Below are positions 18,404-28,100 of a DNA stretch of 64,000 bases, piece after piece. The notes below the pieces were generated by a model. That model was not told where the DNA came from, ran no database searches, and saw only the letters and a program-made list of their open reading frames with translations. The position numbers and the translations under genes are program-made. The DNA lies in contig DXLP01000009.1 in assembly GCA_019414645.1 (NCBI GenBank), positions 1 through 64,000 on the forward strand, in the 5' to 3' direction. Origin of the DNA: Collinsella sp. Its GTDB lineage: Bacteria; Actinomycetota; Coriobacteriia; Coriobacteriales; Coriobacteriaceae. Position 1 is the first letter of the stretch; every line of letters begins with the position of its first letter.

Positions 18404-19678
18404 TTAAATACGCTGTTTGGGCTCGGTGACGATGGCTCGGACGATGCGGGGGCGATCGGTGAGGTCATGGACGATACGCACGTCCGAAAGGCCTGCCTGG
18501 CGACAGAGCTCGGCCGCGGCATCGAGGGCACCCTCGTAGAGCTCGCAGGCAAACAGGCCGCCGGCGCGCAGCATGTAAGGCGCCGCATTGAGCAGGCGGC
18601 GGAAAATATCGAGGCCGTCGGCGCCGCCCTCGAGCGCCAGGTCGGGCTCAAAGTCCTTGACCTCGTGCGGCAGCGAGCGCATGACGTCGGTCGGGATGTA
18701 AGGCGGGTTGGAGACGAGCACATCAAAGGTGCCCCACTCTTCGCGGGGAATGGAACTCACCAGGTTGGTGAGGCTAAAGGCAACCTCATCTGCCGTGAGG
18801 CCGAGGGCGTCGCGGTTTTTGGTGGCCAGATCGATGGCGCGCGGCTCGATATCGGTGGCGGTGCAGGTAACGTGGCCGCGGCGCTCCCAGGCAAGGGAGA
18901 GCGAAATGCAGCCCGTGCCGCAGCCGACCTCGAGAACGCGGGCAGTGCAGGGCTCGGTTGGGGCAGATACGTTAGCCTCGGCGGCATCTTGCGCGGGAGT
19001 CGCCTGTTGGTCGTTGTCCTCAATGGCGATGCCGTATTCGTCGAGCTCGGGCTCGGGGGTTTCCATGGCCTCTGCTTCTGCCGCTTCGGCTTCTGCTGCC
19101 TGCGCGGCGGCTTCCTCGGCCTCGCGGTCGGCCAGTTCCTCGGCATAGGCGCGGCTACCGAGCACGTCGCTACCCAGCGCAGCCTCATCGGCGGCCGTCA
19201 GGTTGGCGGCACGGCGCTCGGCGGCCGCGCGTTCGTCAGCCAGCGCCGCCTCGGCTTTGCGGGCCTGCTCGACCTCATCGTTCCAAGGCAGCTCAACACG
19301 CTGACGGGCAGCAGCCTCGGGGCTCAGCACCTCGGCATCCAGATAATTGAGGACTTCCTCGACGAGCATCTCGGTCTCGGGGCGCGGAATGAGCACACCG
19401 GGGGCGCACGCGACGTCGATCATGCGAAACTGCGTGCTGCCGGTGATGTACTGCAGCGGCTCGCCCTTCGCGCGACGGACGACCGCCGCGTGCATGGTCT
19501 CGAGCTGCGATGCGTCGAGCGTCTCGTCCATGCGCATATACAAGTCGATACGCGCCAGGCCCGTGGCCGCGCACAGCAGCCACTCGGCAGAAAGACGGGG
19601 ATGCTCCTCACCGCGCTCGGCCAGGTACTCCTTGGTCCACTCGAGACAACGCTTGATGGTCCAGATCTCGTTTGCCAT
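18404..19678 (-). CDS. prmC: Release factor glutamine methyltransferase with a large acidic insertion
   Basis: PrmC methylates the glutamine of the GGQ motif in release factors. Residues 1-114 are the N-terminal helical domain ending in the hairpin VLIPRPETEMLVEEVLNYLD. Motif I VLEVGCGTGCISLSLA starts near 248, and NPPY (in VSNPPYIP) defines substrate specificity. Between them, residues about 115-246 form an Ala/Glu-rich, probably coiled-coil insertion absent from typical 280-residue PrmC; the total is 424. The frame is open throughout, so this is an insertion, not an artefact of joining. The start at 19678 follows GGGGAGGA; an earlier ATG adds 25 unrelated residues. It lies downstream of prfA, its substrate gene, but 632 bases away. 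Confidence 0.9.
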   Translation of the reverse strand: MANEIWTIKRCLEWTKEYLAERGEEHPRLSAEWLLCAATGLARIDLYMRMDETLDASQLETMHAAVVRRAKGEPLQYITGSTQFRMIDVACAPGVLIPRPETEMLVEEVLNYLDAEVLSPEAAARQRVELPWNDEVEQARKAEAALADERAAAERRAANLTAADEAALGSDVLGSRAYAEELADREAEEAAAQAAEAEAAEAEAMETPEPELDEYGIAIEDNDQQATPAQDAAEANVSAPTEPCTARVLEVGCGTGCISLSLAWERRGHVTCTATDIEPRAIDLATKNRDALGLTADEVAFSLTNLVSSIPREEWGTFDVLVSNPPYIPTDVMRSLPHEVKDFEPDLALEGGADGLDIFRRLLNAAPYMLRAGGLFACELYEGALDAAAELCRQAGLSDVRIVHDLTDRPRIVRAIVTEPKQRI

Positions 19679-20310
19679 GGGGTCCTCCCCTCTTAAGCGC
19701 CGGGCGGCGCGCGAATGTCGGAGCAGATTGTACGCGAGGGTGGCACGCGGCAAGGGACGATTGGAAGCGATTATCGAGAATCAGCCCAGAATTTTGCACC
19801 GAGCTCGCTCAAAGTGTTCATTCGCCGACGTCCAGATTTGCATTCGTCAAGCTTTTGGCAAGGTTGCCCAAAAACTGACCAATATCTAACCAAGAACATA
19901 CCAAATCACTTGACGCGCGACTCATCAAAAAATGCACTGCGACTTCTTGGACGATTTTTTGAGCAATATTTTCAATAGCAGATGAATGCTATTAATTACT
20001 TTGAGCAGGTAGACAGCTTAATTTCTAACAAAACAGATTAAATAAACTCGAAAAGTAATTTACCCAACCTAGTCATTTAAGAACGTCCCCAATGACTACC
20101 TCTAAGGCGCCGCAGGTTGAGCATACCGCATCCGGAGCAAGGCAACGCCGCATGTAGAGGACGGACAGCGAGCGGGTCGCATTTGAGACAAGGTGACGTG
20201 AAACGAAAGGGCGCTGACCTTCTGGTCGCGCCCTTGAAGTTGAACGTCAGATTGTCCAAATGCGGCCCGCGCAGCGTCGGCTGGTCCGCCGTTCGGTAGA
20301 ACGGCGGAAC
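19679..20310. other. Intergenic stretch between prfA and prmC
   Basis: This 632-bp gap holds no convincing gene. The part from about 19790 to 20090 is clearly more AT-rich than its surroundings and contains a long inverted repeat with a GCAGGTAGAC core. The part from 20110 holds nested-hairpin copy 3. The short open frame on the minus strand at 20077-20259 is the hairpin element read as codons. Confidence 0.7.
19994..20062. repeat. AT-rich inverted repeat with GCAGGTAGAC core
   Basis: Arms TAATTACTTT and AAAGTAATTTA (around 20052-20062) flank GAG...CTC and the core GCAGGTAGACAGCTT (20006-20020). The same core occurs in the long inverted repeats at 52209-52365 and 61791-61928. Confidence 0.6.
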
Positions 20311-20311
20311 C
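20110..20311. repeat. Nested-hairpin element, copy 3
   Basis: The outer stem is 20174-20185 with 20257-20268 (core CGCATTTG). The middle stem is TGACGT (20194-20199) with ACGTCA (20244-20249). The inner stem AAGGGCGC (20207-20214) closes the GACC-TTCT-GGTC apex. The second hairpin GTCCGCCGTTC-ggta-GAACGGCGGAAC (20284 onward) abuts the stop codon of prfA at 20311. Confidence 0.75.
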
Positions 20312-21378
20312 TACACAGCCTGTGCCAGCTTCTCGGCTCGCTCGGCGGCGGCGAGCGCCTCGATGACGGTGCCGAGCTGATCGCCCAGAAGGACGCCGTT
20401 GTAGGTGGAGTTGAAACCGATGCGGTGATCGGTCACGCGGTCCTGGGGCTGGTTGTAGGTACGGATCTTCTCGGAACGGTTGCCGTGGCCGATCTGGCTC
20501 TGGCGCTCAGCACCAAGCTCTGCCTGCTGCTTCTCGAGCTCCATCTCGTACAGACGAGCACGCAGCATCTGCATGCAGACCTCGCGGTTCTGAATCTGGG
20601 AGCGCTGCTCCTGCGACTGCACCACGGTGTTGGTGGGCAAGTGGGTGATGCGCACGGCGGAGTAGGTAGTGTTAACGCACTGACCGCCAGGGCCGGAGGC
20701 GCAGTAGGTGTCGATGCGCAGGTCGGACTGGTTGATCTGGACGTCAATTTCCTCGGCCTCGGGAAGTACGGCGACGGTAGCCGTGGAGGTCTGAATGCGG
20801 CCCTGGGACTCGGTCTTGGGAACGCGCTGGACGCGATGCACGCCGGACTCGAACTTCATGACGGAGTAGACGCGGTCGCCCTCGACCTTGAACTCGATGG
20901 ACTTAAAGCCGCCGGCCTCGCTGGGGCTGGAATCGAGCACGGTGGTCTTCCAGCCGCGCGATTCGCAGAAGCGCTGGTACATCTTGTACAAGTCGCCGGC
21001 GAAGATGGCTGCCTCGTCGCCACCGGCGGCGGAGCGAATCTCGACGATGGTGTTCTTGTCGTCGTTGGGGTCGCTCGGGATGAGCATGTACTTGATGTCT
21101 TCCTCGAGCTGGGGAAGCTTTTCCTCGTTCTCGGAGATGTCCATCTGGAGCATCTCCTTCTCGTCCGCATCGCTGGTGTCGCGGAGCATCTCCTTGGCGG
21201 CCTCGATGTCATCGAGCGCGCCGATGTACTCGCGCGAGGCAGCGATGAGGTCGGACTGGTGTGCGTACTCCTTGTTGAGACGCGTGAACTCCTTGATGTC
21301 GGAGGCGACGGCCGGGTCGGAAAGCTTCTTCTCGAGCTCCTCGTAGGCCTTAATGATCTTTTCGAGCTTGTCGCGCAT
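20311..21378 (-). CDS. prfA: Peptide chain release factor 1
   Basis: RF1 (355 residues) ends translation at UAA and UAG. The GGQ loop reads SGPGGQCVNTT, and the codon-recognition tripeptide is PKT in RVPKTESQGRIQTST, in the P-x-T class of RF1 rather than SPF of RF2. The start follows AAAGGAG. It is the substrate of PrmC, which is encoded downstream on the same strand. Cysteine after GGQ, where histidine is usual, is a mild deviation. Confidence 0.96.
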   Translation of the reverse strand: MRDKLEKIIKAYEELEKKLSDPAVASDIKEFTRLNKEYAHQSDLIAASREYIGALDDIEAAKEMLRDTSDADEKEMLQMDISENEEKLPQLEEDIKYMLIPSDPNDDKNTIVEIRSAAGGDEAAIFAGDLYKMYQRFCESRGWKTTVLDSSPSEAGGFKSIEFKVEGDRVYSVMKFESGVHRVQRVPKTESQGRIQTSTATVAVLPEAEEIDVQINQSDLRIDTYCASGPGGQCVNTTYSAVRITHLPTNTVVQSQEQRSQIQNREVCMQMLRARLYEMELEKQQAELGAERQSQIGHGNRSEKIRTYNQPQDRVTDHRIGFNSTYNGVLLGDQLGTVIEALAAAERAEKLAQAV

Positions 21379-21574
21379 GGCGGGACTCCTTTATGTGCGT
21401 GAAGGCGAAAATCGGCAGAGTTGATGGGGCGCGCGGCGCCACTGCGGGGGTAAGCCCAGCTAGAACATGTCGATCTTCAGATACATGCGCATCCCTTCGC
21501 GTATGAGGTACATAGTTGCGGTCTAACCCATACATGATAGCGTGCGCAGGCATACCTGCATATAACCCGCACGG

Positions 21575-21604
21575 AATGCGACAAAGGGTCAGTCTCTTTC
21601 CTTG
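21575..21604. repeat. Partial copy of the GACAAAGGG palindromic repeat
   Basis: It shares CGCACGGAATGCGA-C/T-AAAGGG with the copy at 39780 but its right arm is degenerate (TCTTTCC), so the hairpin is incomplete. Confidence 0.5.
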
Positions 21605-21716
21605 AATACAACTTCATCCGAACGCCTCCCGCATTCATCCGCACATATACGGATAAATTTGGGAATCCGATACCCTGAGGGCCGGATCGGCCGGCCCCGG
21701 GAGATCGGAGGACGCC

Positions 21717-22045
21717 ATGTCCGGAAAGGGCGGGAAGGGCGCCGCGAGGGCGGTCCCGAGGACCCACGGCAGGCTCACCGGGTACGAGCGGGACACGGTC
21801 CAGAGGATGCTGAAGCGCAGGGTTCGCTCGGCCACTTTCTCGAGAGGTTCAAGGGCGTATCGACCCGCAGGCTCCACAGCTGCCTGATGTGGTTCAGATG
21901 GCTGCGCGAGGCCGCACGCGTCGGGGACAGGACGTCGCTCATGCGCGAGCAGCTCGACGACGGGCGCTACGAAAAGATCCGGAAGAAGATGATGGAGCCG
22001 GAGTACGAGTTCCATCTGGAGCCGGACGTGCAAACGGCGGGTTAA
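21717..22045 (+). pseudogene. Degenerate transposase remnant (IS1595/ISXO2-like C-terminus)
   Basis: An ATG at 21717 with GGAGG upstream starts a basic peptide (MSGKGGKGAARAVPRTHG) that reads to a stop at 21887. In another frame the segment FLERFKGVSTRRLHSCLMWF and its continuation to 22045 resembles the C-terminus of ISXO2/IS1595 transposases, where a (F/R)xGVSTKxLxxYL pattern is typical. The catalytic middle part is missing and the two ends are out of frame, so this looks like an internally deleted and shifted copy. No terminal inverted repeats were recognised. The family assignment is by memory of the motif only. Confidence 0.5.
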
Positions 22046-22059
22046 CATAGCCTTTCACC

Positions 22060-22083
22060 AAAAAGGGCGAGCGGCCGCGCCCT
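22060..22083 (-). terminator. Terminator of the giant adhesin gene
   Basis: On the minus strand AGGGCG-cggccgct-CGCCCT is followed by TTTT, about 45 bases past the adhesin stop codon. Confidence 0.7.
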
Positions 22084-22126
22084 GCGACCACCCGCCCTCA
22101 ATCAAAGCCCTTCTCGGCCGCCGTAG

Positions 22127-25100
22127 CTACCGGTTCCGGCGCCGCAGGATAACGCCTGCGGCGATCAGCACCACCGCGCCGCCCGCGATGCCACCCAGGG
22201 CCATCGGCGACAAGCTGGTATCGCCCGTATACGGCAGACCCGGCTTCTCCTCCTTCGGCACCGGTGACTTGCTCGGCGGATTGGTGGGCGGCTCCGTCGG
22301 CGGGGTGGTCGGCGGCGTGTACGTGTTCTTGAACACCGGCGCCACGGCGCCGTCATAGGTTACCGTCGCCACCAGATGGCCCGCACCGTCGTCCGTCACC
22401 GTCACCGTTACCCGGTGCTCGGCCGCGTCGTACGTCACGTTCTTCTGACCGTCGTCCACCTCGGAGATGCTGTAGGCGTACGTTCCGGGCTTGTCGTACG
22501 AGATCGCCTCGAAGCCCACCGTGCCGTCCGCCGCGTTCTTTGCGGTCTGCAGCACCTTGCCGTCGGCATCCTTCAGCTGGAAGGAGAACTGCCCTTCCTT
22601 CAGGTCCTCGCCGCTCAGCACCTTGGAGGCCCCCAGCTTCACCTCAGTCGCGGCCGGCGCGTAACTGTTGCTGAACGCCACCGCATCCGCAGCCTTGCCG
22701 CCCTTGCTGTAGGCAACCTGCGCCTCCAGCGCGTGCGTCTCCGCATTCTCCGTCACCGTCACCGTCGCGGTAAAGACCGTCGTGTCGTAGGTGACGCCGT
22801 TCGCCGTCGCCCCTGCCCGCTCGGACACGGTGTAGACGTACGTCCCCACCTTGTCCAGCTGCAGCGGCGCGAAGCCGAACGTGCCGTCGGCGCCGTTCTG
22901 CACCGTCTGCACCACGTTACCGTCGGCGTCCTTCAGGTCGAAGAAGAACTCACCCTCGGCCAGGTCGCGGCCGGTCAGGGCCTTCGTTCCGGTAATCGTC
23001 GCCGTCGTTGCCGTCGGCGTGTAGGTGTTGGTGAAGGTCAGATCCGCGGCCGTCTTGTTCGCCGTCGCGGTCAGCTGGCCGCTGCCGTCGTCGGTCGCAC
23101 TCACCGTCACATCCAACACCGCATCGCTGTAAGTGATGGTGCCATCTTGGCCCGCAACCTCCTTCACCTGGTACGCATGCGAACCAGTCGCGGTGTACGA
23201 GATGGCCTTGAAGGTAAACGCGTTACCCACGTTCGTGGTCCGGTCGATCTCCTGCCCGGTGGCCACGTCAATCAGCGCGAACGTGAACTCGCCATCGGCG
23301 GGCGTCCGCATGGTGGCCGAATCGGTATTCTCAAGCACCTTGGTGCCGGAGATCTGGTAGGAGGTCGCGCCCGGCTGGTAGCTGTTCGCAAACGTCATGG
23401 TGTTGGGGGTGACGCCGTTCTCGGTGCCCTCGCTCGGCTTCACCGTGGAGTTCTCTACCACCAGCTTGCCGTCGTTGTTGTCCTTCACCACGTAGGTCAG
23501 GGTGTACGTCTTGCCGGTGTAGGTCACGCCCGGCACGCCCGGCGCGTCCCCCGTCGGCTGCACCTCGCGGACCGTGTAGGTAAAGGTGCCCGCATGGTCG
23601 AAGGTCAGCTTGTCGAAGGCAACCTTGCCGTGCGCATCGTTCTTCTGGGTCTGGATCACCGAGCCGTCAGACCCCACCAGCTCGAAGGCGAAGTCTCCCG
23701 CCTTTAGCTGATAGCTGCCGTCGTGCACGTCAACGCTCTTGGTGAGGGCGATCGCGCCGGAGTCCGTCGCCTGTGCCTCATAGGTGTTGGTGAAGCTGGG
23801 CTTCGTGACATTCGTGCCGTCGTAGGCGACGCTCGCCTGCAGCGTGCCGGCATTGTCCGCAACCGTCACCACGGCATGGTGCACCGCGGCGTCGTAGGTC
23901 ACGTAGGCCAGATCACCCTTCCGCTCCACGATGGTGTACTCGTGCGTGCCCGGCTTCGCGTAGGAGAAGGCGTCGAAGTTAACACTTCCGTCCGCGCCGT
24001 TGGTCGCGGTCCGGACGGGCTTGGCCCCGGCAAGCTGCTCAGCCGTCAGGTTGCCCTCGTACACATCGAAGGTGAACTCGCCGCACTTGGGGACGATCGG
24101 CGTGTTGTCGTCCTTCTTCACATAGCTCTTCTGCGCACCGAGGGCCAGGCCGGTCGCGGCCGGCTGGTAGGTGTTGGTGAAGGTATCCGAGCCGGATGCG
24201 CTCGTCACGATCGCCTTCGCATTCAGTGCTCCGTTCCCGCCGTCCGCGACCGTCACCGTATAGGTGAGGGGATGGCTGTCATAGACCATGCCCGGCTCCG
24301 CGCCCGGCTGCTCCACGATGGTGTAGGTGAAGTCCTTGCTCGCGGCGCCGTCCAAGTCGGAGAGCTGGAACTCGCGCGTGAAGCTGACCTTGCCGTTTGC
24401 ATCGTTCTTCGCGGTGTCGAGCACGTTGCCGGCAGCGTCCTTCAGGTCGAAGGTGAACTCGCCGTCCGCGGGCTTCGTCGTGTGGTCGAAGCCGTCCGCA
24501 ACCTTGATGGTCTTGGTCGCCGTCAGGGTTACGGAACCCTTTGCGTCGTAGGTGTTGTTGAAGGTGGGAGCCGTAGCGGCACCGTCATAGGTGACGGTCA
24601 CCTTCGTCTTGTTGTTGTCGCCCTGGTTCTGCTCTACCTTGACGTGGACCTTGACTTCCTTGGCGTCGTAGGCCACGCCGTCGACGGTCTGGCCGGCTTT
24701 CTCCTCCTTGAGCGTGTAGTCGTACTCGCCCAGGTTCAGGTTCTTGACGGCCAGCTCGACCTTGCCGCCCCGGTCGTTGGTGCCCTTGGCGACCTCGTTG
24801 CCGGCCTGGTCGTACAGGCCGAAGGTGAACGCGTCGGCCGTCAGGTCCTTGCCCGTGAGGATCTTCGTCGCCTCGACGGTAACGTCCGTCGTCGGCTTCG
24901 AGTTGGTGAAGGTCGGAACGTCGGCCTCGCCGTCGTAGGTGGCGGTCGCCTTTAGCTCGCCCTTCTCATCGGAGACCTTGATGTGGACCTTCACGTCCTT
25001 CGTGTCGTACACGACGGTCGGGTCGTTGCCGGCAACCTCCTTGATGGTGTAGTCGTGATCGCCCGGCGTGTCGTAGCTGATTGCCTGGAAGGCGACCTTG

Positions 25101-28100
25101 CCGTCCTTGTCATTCTGGACGGTCTGGATCACGTTGCCATCCTTGTCGAGCAGCTGAAACGTGAAGTCGCCCCCTGCGAGCTCGCCACCCGTGAAGCGCT
25201 TCGTCGCCTTGAGCGTTACCGAGGTCTCCTTCGGGTGGTACGTGTTCGTGAAGGTCTTGTCTCCACTCGTTACCTGCGGTGTGGCCGTCAGCGAGCCGGT
25301 GCCATCGTCCGCGACCGTCACCTTGTAGATGAGCGCATGGGTGTCGTAGACCATGCCCGGCTCCGTGCCCGGCTTCTCCGCGATGGTGTAGGTGAAGTCC
25401 TTGCTCGCAGCGCCGCCCAGGTTGGAGAGCGTGAACTTGCGCGTGAACTTCACCGTGCCATCGGCCTTGTTCGTCGTGGTGCCGAGCACCTTGCCGTCGG
25501 CGTCCTTCAGCTCGAACGTGTATTCGCCGCCCTTCAGCTTGGTGTCGTGCGTGAAGCCCGGCGCGACCGCAACGATCTTGGTCGCCGTCAGCTCCACGGA
25601 TCCCTTTGCGGTGTAGGTGTTCGTGAAGGTGGGGGCGACCGTCTTGCCGTCATCGTAGGTGACGCTCGCCTCCAACTGGCCGGCGGTGTCCACGACCTTC
25701 ACCACGGCGTGGTGAACCGCATCGTCGTAGACCACGTGGGACAGGTCGCCCTTCTGCTCCACGATAGTGTATTTGTACTCGCCGGCCTTGGTGTAGTTGA
25801 TGGCCGGGAAGGTAACGGTGCCGTCCTCGCCGTTCTTAGCGGTCTGGATGGGCTGCTTGCCCTTCAGCTGCTCAGCCGTCAGATCACCCTCGTACAGGTC
25901 GAAGGTGAACTCGCCGCCCTTGAGCGTGGCCTGCGTGTTGTCGGACTTCACGTACGATTTCTTCGCCGTGAGTGTAGCCAAGGTCTCGGCAGGCTGATAC
26001 TTGTTAGTGAAGGTCGGGGCATCATTCTTGTCGTCATAGGTGACAGTCGCCTTTGCCTTGTCACCGTCCGCCTTCACCGAGACGTGGACCTTCACCGCCG
26101 TGAAATCGTAGGTGATGGTCGAATCGCTGTCAGCGACCTCCTTGAGCGTGTAGTCGTACTCGCCTATGGTCAGACCGGTGAGGATGAGCTTAATCTTGCC
26201 GTCCTTGTCGTTCTGGACAGTCTGGATGGGATCAACCGTAGTCGTGTCGCCTTGATATAGGCCGAAAGTGAACGCACCAGCCGTCAGGTCCTTGCCCTTG
26301 AGGATCTTCGTCGCCTCGATAGTGGCGTCGGCCGTCGGCTTCGAGTTGGTGAAGGTCGGCACGGCCTTCTCGCCGTCGTAGGTGGCGGCCGCGCTCAGCG
26401 TGCCGTTCTTGTTATCGGTGACGCTAACGTGCACTTTCACCGTCTTGCCATCGTAAACGATAGTCGGGTCGGCGCCTTCGACCTCCTTGATGGTGTAGTC
26501 GTGCTCACCGGCCTCGGTGTAATAAATGGCCGGGAAGGTGATGTTGCCATTGGCATCGTTCTTTTCTTCGGCGACAACCTTATTGCCCTCCTTCACCTGG
26601 AATGAGAACTGCTGGTTCTCAAGGGTGCCGCCTGTAAAGTGCTTCTTCGCCGCCAGGGTTACGGAACCCTTTGCGTCGTAGGTGTTGTTGAAGGTGGCGA
26701 GGTTCACCTTGCCGTTCTTGACCTCAAGCGTCTCGCTCTTGTCATCGCCGCCCTTCTCTACCGTCACGCCTGTGACAGTCAGCTTGGCATTCTTGTCCTC
26801 AACCTTCACCGTGACGGTGTAGGTGGAATCGTCCATCGTCCAGCCGGCGTTCTGCACGCCGTCCGCCGCGGGATCATCATCAGCGTTGTGCACCTCGGTG
26901 AGCGTGAACGTGTACTCGCCCGCCTTGTTGAACGCCATATTCGAGAAGTCGACCGTCTGGCCCTTGTCCTTGATGATCTTGCCACTCGTGACCTTTGACT
27001 CAGCATGCTCATTGCTCGCCAGAGCATCCGAGACTGTGAGGGCACCGTCATCGATCTGCTTCTGCGTCTCCGGCGTGGCGGTCAGCGTGAACGAGAACGC
27101 CTTCTCCGTGCTCTCAACACCGGAGATCTTCTTCGTCACCTGCGGGGCCAGCTTATCGCTGGCAGTCGTCTTGTAGCTGTTCTTGAACGGGATGGTTGCC
27201 GTGTTGCCCTCGAGCGTTCCGTTGGGCGCAAACTCACGATAATCGACCTTCTCGCCATCACTGTTCAGAACTGTCGTCTCGATTTTCAGCGTACCGTCGC
27301 CGTTGTCGAACACCGCGATCTCGATGGTGTAGGCCGCCTTGTCGTAGGTGTAGCCGGCGGGAACGGACTTCGGCACGTTCTCTTCCACCCTGTATTGGTA
27401 GACGTTGGCGCCGTATTCATTGTTCACGTCGTCATGTGTGAACTGCAAGCCCTTCGGCAGCAGGCTCACGGTCTTGGTGTCCCCAAGCTTCATCTCGGGA
27501 ATCTTGACTGTCTTCGTCCCACCCGTGATGCCGAGCTTCTTCGCCGCGGCGTCGGCGGAGGTCAGGATGAACTTCGTGCCATCCAGACCCTCGGCCTGAT
27601 AGTCCTCGGGCGTCACCGTAAAGCTGAATGTGCTGCTCACATCACCGGTGCCGGTGAATTTCTTCTCAATCTGCAGACCGGCCTTCGCACCGTACTCAAC
27701 CGTCTCGACCTTGTACTCGTTCTTAAACGGGACGATAGGCGTAGCGGGCTTCGCATCGCGACTCGAGACCGTCTGCACGTAGTTGGTCGTGGTATCGAGG
27801 CCCTTAATCGCCTCGGCCGTCAGCGCATCAACGTTGTCGTTCTCGCCAACGAGCGCCGTCACGTCCGGGCCCTTCACGATGGTCGTCTCGGTGTAGAGCT
27901 GGCCTTTGTTGTCCGGATTCGGCTTCACCGCAATGAGCACGTAGGCGTCACCGGGGTACTCGGTGTCATACGTGTATCCACCAGCGTTGGCGCCATGCGC
28001 CTCAGACACCTTGTACACATACACCTTGTTGTAGCTCAGCTGCGTGAAGTTCATCTTCAGCTTGCCGGACATCGTGGCGGTCTGCGTATCGTCACCGTCA

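Noticed and set aside
20077..20259. A 60-codon minus-strand frame (and similar ones at 4492, 37529 and 52463) sharing a motif like DNLSFKRQG
   Set aside because: The shared peptide is just the nested-hairpin repeat translated. Frames differ in their flanks and lack ribosome sites, so a small-protein family is not supported.
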